From positions 124,001 through 188,000 of the forward strand of contig NZ_JAHVAP010000006.1 of NCBI RefSeq assembly GCF_024721155.1: a DNA stretch of 64,000 bases. The letters run 5' to 3'. The notes under the pieces were generated by a model. The model was not told the DNA's origin, ran no database searches, and saw only the letters and a program-made list of their open reading frames with translations. The stretch is from Mucilaginibacter phenanthrenivorans. Its GTDB lineage: Bacteria > Bacteroidota > Bacteroidia > Sphingobacteriales > Sphingobacteriaceae. The position numbers were made by a program, and so were the translations under genes. Positions within the stretch are counted from its first letter, which is position 1. The number at the start of each line of letters is the position of its first letter. Of the stretch, positions 52,762 to 60,250 are shown in pieces.

Positions 52762-54000
52762 ATGGCTAACACAATTACACTCGCTAAAAAAGGCAGCTTT
52801 TACCAGGAACTGGTTATTAAAGTATTGAGTAAAATGAACAAGGGCACCTTGTTTCTTACCCTGCCTACTGGCGAAGAAATTGTTATCGGCGATGGCGAAG
52901 GCAATATCACGGCAAACATTTTTATTAACGATGCTGAGTTTTACAAACGCATCATTTTATACGGCGATATTGGTTTTGGCGAAGCTTATGTAGATGGCTT
53001 ATGGGACACCGATAACATTACCAACGTTATTAACTGGGTATTGCACAATATTGATAACGCACCCGGTATTTCGGGCAGTAAAGTGCAGGCATTGTCGCTC
53101 AACCTCCTTAAATTATACAATAAGGTAACCCATTTTAAGAGAGCAAATACAGTTGAAGGATCGCGCAAAAATATTTCCGCACATTACGATCTGAATAACG
53201 ATTTCTTCGCCAGCTTCCTCGATCCTACCATGACCTATTCCAGTGCCTACTTTTTCAGGGATGGCTTAAGTTTAGAAGAAGCACAACTTGCCAAGTACGA
53301 CCGGTTATGCCGACAATTACACCTGCGGCCGTCAGACCACGTATTGGAAATAGGTACCGGCTGGGGAGGCAATGCCATTTACATGGCTAAGAATTACGGT
53401 TGTAAGGTAACCTCATTAACCATATCAGAAGAGCAGTACAAAATGGCTGTTGAGCGTGTTGAAGCAGCCGGGCTTAGCCATAAAGTAAACATCGAATTAA
53501 AGGACTATCGATTGATGGAAGGCTCATTTGATAAGATCGTATCTGTTGAAATGCTGGAGGCTGTAGGTTATAAGTTTATGGATGTTTACTTTAAAAAATG
53601 CCATGACTTATTGAAAAGGAACGGTATTCTCGCCATCCAGGTGATCACCTCGCCTGATTCCAGGTTCGATAGTTTGAGGAAGGGAGTGGACTGGATCCAA
53701 AAGCATATTTTCCCCGGTTCGTTACTGCCATCGGTAGGCGCTATCAACAAATCAGTAAACCGCACCGGCGATTTGACTATGGTTGATTTAAAGGATATCG
53801 GCCTTGATTATGGCAAAACCCTAAAGCTGTGGCATGACGCATTTAATGCAAACCTGTCAAAAGTAAGATCATTGGGTTTTGATGATACCTTCATTCGCAA
53901 ATGGAATTATTACCTGTGCTATTGTGAGGCCGCCTTTATGATGAGAAATATCAATGTGATGCATTTGGTTTACTCAAGGCCGAACAATACTAGCCGTTAA
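52762..54000 (+). CDS. cfa: cyclopropane-fatty-acyl-phospholipid synthase-type methyltransferase 2
   Basis: 412 residues, canonical CFAS layout. An N-terminal lipid-binding region (GDIGFGEAYVDGLWD) is followed by HYDLNNDFFASFLDPTMTYS, SAM motif VLEIGTGWGGNAIYMA (about 197-212), SVEMLEAVGYKF with the Glu of the bicarbonate site, and QKHIFPGSLLPS. It adds a methyl or methylene carbon to unsaturated phospholipid acyl chains at the membrane. It closes the plus-strand part of the lipid locus. Confidence 0.93.
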   Translation: MANTITLAKKGSFYQELVIKVLSKMNKGTLFLTLPTGEEIVIGDGEGNITANIFINDAEFYKRIILYGDIGFGEAYVDGLWDTDNITNVINWVLHNIDNAPGISGSKVQALSLNLLKLYNKVTHFKRANTVEGSRKNISAHYDLNNDFFASFLDPTMTYSSAYFFRDGLSLEEAQLAKYDRLCRQLHLRPSDHVLEIGTGWGGNAIYMAKNYGCKVTSLTISEEQYKMAVERVEAAGLSHKVNIELKDYRLMEGSFDKIVSVEMLEAVGYKFMDVYFKKCHDLLKRNGILAIQVITSPDSRFDSLRKGVDWIQKHIFPGSLLPSVGAINKSVNRTGDLTMVDLKDIGLDYGKTLKLWHDAFNANLSKVRSLGFDDTFIRKWNYYLCYCEAAFMMRNINVMHLVYSRPNNTSR

Positions 54001-54071
54001 AGTTTGCAGTTACCGGTTTACAGTTTGCAGAAGTTCAAAGTCGACTGACTGCCAACTGCTCACTGTCTATT
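54001..54071. repeat. word repeat (CAGTTTGCAG family)
   Basis: AGTTTGCAGTTACCGG and CAGTTTGCAGAAGTTC, followed by partly complementary CAACTGCTCACTGTC, between convergent genes. It may act as a shared terminator. Confidence 0.5.
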
Positions 54072-55427
54072 GCCAACTTTTCCCAACCCCGGCTTCTTCT
54101 CTCTGAAACGTGTAAAGAAAATAAAGGCAACCAGGCAAAGTGCAAATCCGCAAATGCCGTTAAGCCTTAAGCCGAAATCATGCCCGGGGTCCTTTCCATA
54201 AACCGTTAAGAATGCAAATAAGGCAATCCCCAAAGTTTGACCGAGCTTTACAAACAGGTACTTTACGGCAAAGAACATTCCCTCCCGGTTTTCACCCGTT
54301 TCGATGGCATCTGTTTCAGCAATTTCAGCAAGAATGGCATTAGGCAAGATCCCCAGTGAAGCTAACGGGAATGATGCACAGATCACCAAAGCATACACCT
54401 GTACCTTTGGCGGTAACGGGAGCTTGCCCAAAAAGAATATCATCGCAAATATCAGGCTCAATAACCCAAAGGAGAACAGCACAATTGGCTTTTTCCCGTT
54501 CCTTTTCGACAGGTAATTAATAAGCGGATAAAACCAAAGTGAAACCAGCACCATTACCCCCATCAATAGTCCGCCCATGGATTCTGGCAAGTGCAGCAGT
54601 ACGGTGATAAAAAATAACAGCCCGCTGGATATAATGCTCAGCGCCATATAAAACGAAAAATCGGAGATCAGGTAATACTTAAAATTAGGCTGACTGAACG
54701 TTTTACGAATGGCGGGTAAAATTGGCAAGTGTGATGGCTTGCTCTCAGAATACTTTTTCTCGTCGATAGCAAACACCGGAATCAGCATAATTAAACCCGC
54801 AAAAACGCAAAGCCCCCAAATGGTGTACTGAACTGCCGTGTCGCGATTAGTTATGTGAAAACTGCTTTGTACCAGGTCGGCAAAGTTATTTACCAATGCA
54901 CCAATTATAATACCGATTACAAAGCCTACCTGCTGGAATGACGAAAGCTTAACTTTTTCGGCAGCCGTGCTGGTAAGTTCGGGCAGCAGGGCGTTATACG
55001 GAATGATATAGGTTGTTACGCTCATAAAAAAGAAAATAAGCGTAAACGCAAGCCATATGGCGTTGTGGATACTTTCAGCTTTTACAAGCGGGCAAAAGGT
55101 TAATCCGCAAAAAATAATTGCAGGTAAAATGGCCCATTTCATAAATGGAATGCGACGGCCTTTCTTATTATTACTCTTGTCACTTAATGAAGCGATAAAC
55201 GGATCAAACACGGCATCAACCAACCGACCCGATGCAGCAATAACCGACATAATATTCAACACGCCAAACAAAAGCAACTGCGGAACAAACGGCATAAGAC
55301 CTGAATTTGACGGTGGCAGGTAGAAATAAGGCAGCATCACAATAATAATATTGGTCATGATGCTCCACCCTATCATCCCGCAGGCATAAGCTATTTGTTT
55401 ATTAAAGGGCAGTTTGGCAACCGGCAT
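54060..55427 (-). CDS. MFS_2-family (GPH-type) cation-coupled transporter
   Basis: 455 residues with twelve membrane helices. The start (LPFNKQIAYACGMIGWS) and the SDKSNNKKGRRIPFM loop are typical of MFS_2/GPH carriers, a group that includes sugar symporters and the lysophospholipid carrier Mfsd2. Lying convergent with the CFAS gene, it may carry a lipid or act independently on sugars; sequence alone does not decide. Confidence 0.88.
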   Translation of the reverse strand: MPVAKLPFNKQIAYACGMIGWSIMTNIIIVMLPYFYLPPSNSGLMPFVPQLLLFGVLNIMSVIAASGRLVDAVFDPFIASLSDKSNNKKGRRIPFMKWAILPAIIFCGLTFCPLVKAESIHNAIWLAFTLIFFFMSVTTYIIPYNALLPELTSTAAEKVKLSSFQQVGFVIGIIIGALVNNFADLVQSSFHITNRDTAVQYTIWGLCVFAGLIMLIPVFAIDEKKYSESKPSHLPILPAIRKTFSQPNFKYYLISDFSFYMALSIISSGLLFFITVLLHLPESMGGLLMGVMVLVSLWFYPLINYLSKRNGKKPIVLFSFGLLSLIFAMIFFLGKLPLPPKVQVYALVICASFPLASLGILPNAILAEIAETDAIETGENREGMFFAVKYLFVKLGQTLGIALFAFLTVYGKDPGHDFGLRLNGICGFALCLVAFIFFTRFREKKPGLGKVGNRQ

Positions 55428-55590
55428 ATCTATTTAACACGAATTACACAAATTATTACGGTTTTAACGAATTTGATTTGTGTATTCGGTGAAAATATCT
55501 GCCAAACTGTTTAAGAACGAGATTATTTAGCGTCTTTCACCCCTGGAGTATACTTTCCTGCCTTTCGCCTTTTCAGATTTCAGCCTTCCC

Positions 55591-56382
55591 TTATAGCCCC
55601 GAATAATAATCATACCCACGTTCGGCCCAGTAGTCCTTTGGTCGGTTATTGCTGAACGATATGGTGCCTATCCGTTTTATGTTTTTTATGCCATACTTAA
55701 CCGGAATGATGAGGCGCAAAGGGGCACCGTGTTCCAAAGGCAATAGCTTATCATTCATTTCGTAGGCCAGCATGGTTTGCGGGTGCATGGCGCTGGGCAT
55801 ATCTAAGCCTAAATAATAGGTTTTATCGGGTGTTTCCATCCCAACATATTCCATCTTAGTATATTCATCCAGCTGAAAATGTTTAATAAAATCGCTGAAC
55901 TTTACGCCGCCCCAGTGCGAGATCTGGTCCCAGCCTTCAACACATTTAAAATCATAAACTATCTCGGTTTTAGGCAGCGCCATTAATTCCTGCAAGGTGA
56001 TTTGTAAAACCTCACCGCCCTTTTTAATCACCTTTAAGGTCCACGTCGCCGGATCAAACTTTTTGGCGGCTTCAACGCCAATATCGCTGTTAACCCTTAC
56101 GTGTTTGGCGGCCATTGATTTTGGGTACGTTTTAACCAAATGGTTGGGACTAAAAACCCGCCTGAAAATCAATTCCGTTTGATTAAGTGCCCTCCTCAAC
56201 GGTACGCGTGCCCCTGCTGTTATCCCTCCGGCGGCCTCCTCCGGCGACTTATAAAGCCAGCGCCAGCCCTCAAATGCACCTGCTGCCAGCACGGTAAAAC
56301 TGGCAAACGAGATAAAATTGCGCCTGTTTATCTTTTGCTCAATAGTGAGCTCTTTTTTTGATTTCTTCTCCGGTGCGCTCAT
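55591..56382 (-). CDS. YedY/MsrP-like periplasmic molybdopterin oxidoreductase
   Basis: 263 residues. A twin-arginine signal (INRRNFISFASFTVL, about 18-32) indicates folded export. The sulphite-oxidase-type molybdopterin domain carries the Mo-ligand C147 in DFKCVEGW, then HWGGVKF and HGAPLRLIIPVKYG. MsrP (YedY) reduces oxidised methionine residues in periplasmic proteins; that activity is inferred here. It overlaps the cytochrome b gene by four bases (ATGA), which would supply electrons. Third gene of an operon under the shared ECF promoter motif. Confidence 0.92.
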   Translation of the reverse strand: MSAPEKKSKKELTIEQKINRRNFISFASFTVLAAGAFEGWRWLYKSPEEAAGGITAGARVPLRRALNQTELIFRRVFSPNHLVKTYPKSMAAKHVRVNSDIGVEAAKKFDPATWTLKVIKKGGEVLQITLQELMALPKTEIVYDFKCVEGWDQISHWGGVKFSDFIKHFQLDEYTKMEYVGMETPDKTYYLGLDMPSAMHPQTMLAYEMNDKLLPLEHGAPLRLIIPVKYGIKNIKRIGTISFSNNRPKDYWAERGYDYYSGL

Positions 56383-57053
56383 TTCTTAACAGTTTTAGGG
56401 GTCTCATTCACTACTTCAAATCCAGATATAACGGACCGGAAATTATTCCATCCGGCTATAACAACCTGTACGATATGGATCACGAAAAACAGAACATAGC
56501 CAATCGTTAAGGCAAAATGCAGCACACGTGCAAAATGATACCCACCGCAAATCCACGTTAGATAATAAAATTGAACCGGCTTATAAATGGCCAGTCCCGT
56601 TACTACCGAACCAAGGCCCATAAATATGATGGCAGTGTAAGCTATTCGTTGTGCAGCATTATATTTTTTTTGCGGCGGCGCCATTTTCCGGATATGCAGA
56701 TCATGCAGTAATACAAACCATGCCTCCTTAAACGAGTTCTTTTTGGGTACCAGCTCACGCCAATCACCAGAGATGATCGTATACAAAATGTAGAGGATGC
56801 CATTTAGTGTAAAGAACCACATGAACAGGAAATGAAACTGCATTCCTTCCGATAAATGATATGGGATTTTCAGAGCATGATAAAACCAGTCAGGAAAAAA
56901 ACGAAAAAATGTATGCCCAAAAATGGTGATCTTATATTCGTCATTCGCCCAATAGATGAGCATACCGCTCCAGATCATGATGGCGAGGATCGGGAAGTTA
57001 ACCCAATGTGTCCACCGCATAACGAAAGAATGTTTTTCTTTGATGGTTTTCAT
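56379..57053 (-). CDS. cytochrome b561-type membrane electron carrier
   Basis: About 224 residues from the ATG at 57053 (MKTIKEKHS); a frame to 57065 adds four. Four or five membrane helices with His residues suited to two b haems (HSFVMRWTHWVNF, LHFALTIGYVLFFVIHIVQ). It matches the prokaryotic cytochrome b561/hydrogenase cytochrome b family and would pass quinol electrons to the YedY-like enzyme, replacing YedZ/MsrQ. It sits between DUF1223 and the molybdoenzyme in one operon. Confidence 0.9.
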   Translation of the reverse strand: MKTIKEKHSFVMRWTHWVNFPILAIMIWSGMLIYWANDEYKITIFGHTFFRFFPDWFYHALKIPYHLSEGMQFHFLFMWFFTLNGILYILYTIISGDWRELVPKKNSFKEAWFVLLHDLHIRKMAPPQKKYNAAQRIAYTAIIFMGLGSVVTGLAIYKPVQFYYLTWICGGYHFARVLHFALTIGYVLFFVIHIVQVVIAGWNNFRSVISGFEVVNETPKTVKK

Positions 57054-57097
57054 AGTGCTACGCAAATACCGTGAAGTTAGCTAAATAAAATCTATTT

Positions 57098-57901
57098 CTA
57101 ATTTTTCACGGCGGCGGTTGGATTCGTACCGGCAGGCAGGGTAGCCTTGGTTGCCCCGGTTATTGCTCCGCTCTTCCTGTTTTGTAAAAAACCGATGATC
57201 TCCCAACTTTTGGCATCAAAGCCCGCAGGTAGCGAAATTGTAGCCGAACCTGCTGCATCTGACAAAGCCACCTGCTGCAATGAACGAACAATTTGAACGT
57301 GCGACAAAGTTCGGCCCCCATTTTCGCCGCTGGCCACTTTTGAGGTGGCAGCCTTCTCTACTACTGCTACTTCCAATACAGTGTTTTTATCCCCACCGCT
57401 CAAGGTATATTTAAGCTCGGCCTGCTTTGAATTGGTGGCAGCAACATTAAGGCTGATCTGGGTGTCTGAATTTTTTTTCAGCGCCTTACCAATTGCATCA
57501 CGCAATGTACCTTCCTGCGAGCCAACAAATTCTGTTTTGCCGTTTACGACTATCTGTGGTGTATAGGGGCCCTGCGTTTTTAAATACGTTGTATATTCAT
57601 ATTGCCTTTTTGAAAAATCAGCACTGCTGAATTGATCCTTCCAGCCCAGCCGGTCCCAATAGTCAACATGATACGCTAAAATGTAAACCGGCTTATCTTT
57701 GCTTTCCTGTTGAATTTTGGCAACTAACGCATCTGCGGGCGGGCAACTGGAACATCCCTCAGACGTGAACAGCTCAATCACTGCGAAGCCTTTATTATCA
57801 GCGATTGGTTTCCTTATGTTACGATTATTAATAAAAGCTGCCGATGCCAAAGCCACTGCGAAAAGCACGGCTACAAGGCTAAAGATCTTTACTGTTTTCA
57901 T
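57098..57901 (-). CDS. exported DUF1223 thioredoxin-fold protein
   Basis: 267 residues with a signal peptide or anchor (about 1-23). The DUF1223 domain starts FAVIELFTSEGCSSCPPADA with C50-x2-C53 and continues through AYHVDYWDRLGWKD and QGPYTPQIVVNG. The family has a thioredoxin-like fold and often lies near ECF sigma and oxidative-stress genes; no reaction is established that I know. It is the first gene of the operon, 34 bases after the -10 of an ECF-type promoter (57936-57964). Confidence 0.9.
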   Translation of the reverse strand: MKTVKIFSLVAVLFAVALASAAFINNRNIRKPIADNKGFAVIELFTSEGCSSCPPADALVAKIQQESKDKPVYILAYHVDYWDRLGWKDQFSSADFSKRQYEYTTYLKTQGPYTPQIVVNGKTEFVGSQEGTLRDAIGKALKKNSDTQISLNVAATNSKQAELKYTLSGGDKNTVLEVAVVEKAATSKVASGENGGRTLSHVQIVRSLQQVALSDAAGSATISLPAGFDAKSWEIIGFLQNRKSGAITGATKATLPAGTNPTAAVKN

Positions 57902-57935
57902 TTTTATGTTGTTTTAGTATTTACGATTTTCTGGG

Positions 57936-57964
57936 TTAGTCGGATGACTTTTTGATTCCTTACA
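57936..57964 (-). promoter_or_regulatory. ECF-type promoter of the DUF1223-cytb-YedY operon
   Basis: On the minus strand: TGTAAGG (57964-57958), 15 bases, CGACTAA (57942-57936). The 14 fixed bases and the 15-base spacer are identical in the promoters at 58182 and 59157. The ATG of DUF1223 is 34 bases downstream of the -10 block, the same distance as for the Met-rich gene. Confidence 0.88.
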
Positions 57965-58030
57965 ATAAATCTAGATTTTTTTATTTTTATAATCACCAAT
58001 GAATCAACTTGTACTAACTTGTACAAGAAA

Positions 58031-58170
58031 GACTCGAATTTCACGAATGAGACTAATTGGCGCGAATTCTCCCTGCCGTCAAAAATTAGTGAAATTCGTG
58101 TGAATTAGAATAAATTAGTGTAATATCAATTCGTGAAATTCGATTTAATTCGCAGCAATTCGTGCCGATT
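58031..58170. repeat. GAAATTCGTG word repeat, upstream flank of the ECF locus
   Basis: Many variants of ATTCGTG and its complement: CTCGAATTTCACGAATGAGA, GTGAAATTCGTGTGAATT, CAATTCGTGAAATTCG, CAGCAATTCGTGCCG. A further block (AAATTCGTGTACTTCGAATT, 58221-58264) lies in the leader of the sigma gene. The related block 60136-60246 is on the other side of the locus. Apart from the two promoters I see nothing else in 57902-58274. Confidence 0.75.
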
Positions 58171-58181
58171 TTTATTTTTAA

Positions 58182-58210
58182 TGTAAGGTTTTCTATTTGT
58201 CAGCGACTAA
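58182..58210 (+). promoter_or_regulatory. ECF-type promoter of the sigma factor gene (autoregulation)
   Basis: TGTAAGG (58182-58188), 15 bases, CGACTAA (58204-58210). Identical in both blocks and spacing to the promoters at 57936-57964 (minus) and 59157-59185. The sigma ATG is 64 bases further on, giving a longer leader than the other two. Confidence 0.88.
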
Positions 58211-58274
58211 GCAAACAAGCAGATTTAAATTCGTGTACTTCGAATTAATTCGTGAACATTAGTGTCAAATCAAT

Positions 58275-58835
58275 ATGGATCACCAACTACACCCGCATAA
58301 ATGGGTCACGGCGCACGCCGACTATCTTTACAACTTTGCCATAACGCGAATCAACGACGATGAGCTGGCGAAGGACCTTGTGCAGGAAACTTTTTTAGCA
58401 GCCCTCCAAAAAGTGGAAGGCTTTGCTGGTAAAAGCTCAGAGCGCACGTGGCTTACGGCTATCCTTAAAAATAAAATAATTGATACCTACCGCAAAAAGT
58501 CGTCGGGACTAAGAACCAGCGACATAAGGGAAGCGGAAGATGAGCAAAGCGATTTTTTTAATGCTGACGACGGGCATTGGATAAATAACTGTCCAAAGGA
58601 ATTTGGTATCGAGGATAAGGATGCCCTGGTGAGCAAGGAGTTTGAGCGTATCATGCAGCGATGTTTACAGAAGCTGCCTGCCTTGTGGATGTCGGTATTT
58701 ACAATGAAGCACATTGACGAGGAACCTACCGAGACGATTTGTACAGAGTTAAGGGTAACACAGGCTAACTTTTGGGTGATCATTCATCGCGCCAAGTTAA
58801 ATCTTAGGGCCTGTCTTCAAAAAAATTGGATTTAA
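58275..58835 (+). CDS. ECF sigma factor of a local oxidative/envelope stress regulon
   Basis: 186 residues. Region 2 (about 12-80) shows DYLYNFAITRINDDELAKDL, VQETFLAAL and the -10-binding SSERTWLTAILKNKIIDTYR; region 4 (about 125-180) shows LPALWMSVFTMKHIDEEPTE and the recognition helix TQANFWVIIHRAKLNLR. The gene has its own copy of the motif found before both neighbouring units, so it very probably recognises TGTAAGG-N15-CGACTAA. The anti-sigma gene starts 11 bases downstream. Confidence 0.95.
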   Translation: MDHQLHPHKWVTAHADYLYNFAITRINDDELAKDLVQETFLAALQKVEGFAGKSSERTWLTAILKNKIIDTYRKKSSGLRTSDIREAEDEQSDFFNADDGHWINNCPKEFGIEDKDALVSKEFERIMQRCLQKLPALWMSVFTMKHIDEEPTETICTELRVTQANFWVIIHRAKLNLRACLQKNWI

Positions 58836-58846
58836 ATTTTAAAGTT

Positions 58847-59122
58847 ATGAGCTATTTGAAAAGAGTTATATATAACTGTAAACAGGCTACATTCCTGATA
58901 GAAAAGAAATCGATGGGTAAAATCTCATTTAGGGAAGCCATTGAATTGAGGATCCATTTGTATGGCTGCTCATTTTGCCGCATCTACAAAAAACAAAGCC
59001 GGGTAATCAATGAAATGGTGCAGGAGTTATTTCGCAGCTCGATGCAGCGTAATGCAAAACTTGATGATGGGTTTAAAAAGGAATTGCAGGACAGGATTGA
59101 GGAAGAACTGAATAAAAATTAG
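58847..59122 (+). CDS. small soluble zinc-type anti-sigma factor (ZAS)
   Basis: 91 residues from the ATG at 58847 (MSYLKRVIYN); the frame from 58826 would overlap the sigma gene. It has the zf-HC2-like pattern: CKQATFLIEKK, then ISFREAIELRIHLYGCSFC with H-x3-C-x2-C. No membrane helix, so it is cytoplasmic and could sense oxidants by zinc release, as ChrR/RsrA-type proteins do (inference). The location directly after the sigma gene supports the anti-sigma role. Confidence 0.85.
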   Translation: MSYLKRVIYNCKQATFLIEKKSMGKISFREAIELRIHLYGCSFCRIYKKQSRVINEMVQELFRSSMQRNAKLDDGFKKELQDRIEEELNKN

Positions 59123-59156
59123 GAGAACGAAATCATTCGATTTATTTAAAATAGTT

Positions 59157-59185
59157 TGTAAGGTTAACTGTCGCCTCCCGACTAA
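59157..59185 (+). promoter_or_regulatory. ECF-type promoter of the Met-rich peptide gene
   Basis: TGTAAGG (59157-59163), 15 bases, CGACTAA (59179-59185). Third exact copy of the motif; the ATG at 59220 is 34 bases downstream. Confidence 0.88.
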
Positions 59186-59219
59186 AGGGGAAATAACAGT
59201 AAAAACTAAAAAACAAATT

Positions 59220-59477
59220 ATGAAATCATTTATTTCGGGCGCAGTTTTAGCAACTGCCATTGTAGCATGTCTTTCTTTAAGCAGCCAGGCAAAGACAATT
59301 AATCATTCTTCAGCAAACACCATTGCCCTTAGCGATACCGGCAAAATGAACAAAATGAAAATGGACAAGAAGATGGACAAGATGGAGAAAAAGAAAATGG
59401 ACAAAATGTCGAAGGACAAGATGAAAATGGACAAGAAGATGGATAAAATGAAGAAGGACTCTTCTGGCAAAATGTAA
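59220..59477 (+). CDS. secreted Met/Lys-rich repeat peptide (MxKDx-like, MrpX-like)
   Basis: 85 residues. A signal peptide (MKSFISGAVLATAIVACLSL, cleavage near SQA) precedes a low-complexity tail. The last 44 residues contain 12 Met, 19 Lys and 7 Asp; KMKMDKKMDKM appears twice, 22 residues apart. It resembles the MxKDx pentapeptide-repeat proteins of ECF sigma loci and the Met-rich MrpX that soaks up hypochlorite and is recycled by YedY. It has its own ECF-type promoter and a terminator directly after it, as expected for an abundant short mRNA. Confidence 0.88.
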   Translation: MKSFISGAVLATAIVACLSLSSQAKTINHSSANTIALSDTGKMNKMKMDKKMDKMEKKKMDKMSKDKMKMDKKMDKMKKDSSGKM

Positions 59478-59491
59478 GTGTTTGTTTTATT

Positions 59492-59527
59492 GGGGTGGGT
59501 GGAGCTTCTCCTGCCCGCCCCTTTTTT
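59492..59527 (+). terminator. terminator after the Met-rich peptide gene
   Basis: GGGGTGGGTGGAG (from 59492) pairs, with one or two mismatches, with CTCCTGCCCGCCCC (to 59521), followed by six T. It separates the peptide gene from the redoxin gene, and read-through may feed the latter. Confidence 0.75.
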
Positions 59528-59554
59528 ATTGTTTAATCACCTGGTAATTCAATT

Positions 59555-60133
59555 ATGAAAATATATATACTAATAGCCGCATCACTACTTTTCAGCTTAC
59601 AAATCATGGCGCAAACCGGGCTAAAAACAGGAGTGCAGGCCCCGGAATTTACCGCTAAAGACAATTCCGGAAAAGTTCTTGATTTGAAGGCATTGCTTAA
59701 ACAGCACAAATCGGTAGTGCTTTTCTTTTATCGCGGACAATGGTGTCCGTATTGCAATAAACATATTCAGCAACTTCAGGATTCATTGCAGTTACTTACC
59801 TCAAAAGATGCCTACGTGATTGGCGTAACGCCCGAGACCGGCGATAATATCAACAAAACCGTTGAAAAAACACATGCTTCCTTCTCTATAGTACAGGACG
59901 CTGGTTATAAGATTATGAAAGCTTATGATGTTAAATACACAGTTGATGCAAACCTTTATTCTAAATTAAAGGGCTATGGTGTCGACCTGGAAAAAAACAA
60001 TGGTAATACTGATCATGTGTTGCCGGTACCTGCTACTTATGTGATCAATAGTTCCGGAAAAATTGTATTTGTACAGTTTGATAAGGATTATACAAAGCGG
60101 GCGTCTATCAGTTCAATAGCTGCCGTACTATAA
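59555..60133 (+). CDS. exported AhpC/TSA-like redoxin
   Basis: 192 residues with a signal peptide (cleavage near IMAQ). The redoxin domain has C64-P-Y-C67 in YRGQWCPYCNKH, unlike the single peroxidatic Cys context of classical AhpC, so thiol-disulphide reductase or peroxidase activity are both possible. VPATYVINSSGKIVF is the cis-Pro region. It lies 78 bases after the Met-rich peptide gene with no ECF motif of its own; partial read-through of the terminator is the simplest link to the regulon. Confidence 0.9.
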   Translation: MKIYILIAASLLFSLQIMAQTGLKTGVQAPEFTAKDNSGKVLDLKALLKQHKSVVLFFYRGQWCPYCNKHIQQLQDSLQLLTSKDAYVIGVTPETGDNINKTVEKTHASFSIVQDAGYKIMKAYDVKYTVDANLYSKLKGYGVDLEKNNGNTDHVLPVPATYVINSSGKIVFVQFDKDYTKRASISSIAAVL

Positions 60134-60135
60134 AA

Positions 60136-60246
60136 CCAGAATTGACACGAATTTCACGAATTGAAGAAACATGGATCTCACAAATTGACGTGAATTAAAT
60201 GTTTTAACAATTCATGAAATTCGACACTAATTCATGATAATTAGTG
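60136..60246. repeat. GAAATTCGTG word repeat, downstream flank of the ECF locus
   Basis: TTGACACGAATTTCACGAATT at the left (20-base core) and CATGAAATTCGACACTAATT at the right can pair. It lies between the convergent redoxin and modC genes and repeats the vocabulary of 58031-58264. Confidence 0.7.
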
Positions 60247-60250
60247 TCAC

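Noticed and set aside
57098..57901. DUF1223 protein considered as a lone thioredoxin unrelated to the ECF locus
   Set aside because: Its promoter carries the exact TGTAAGG-N15-CGACTAA motif, so it belongs to the regulon.
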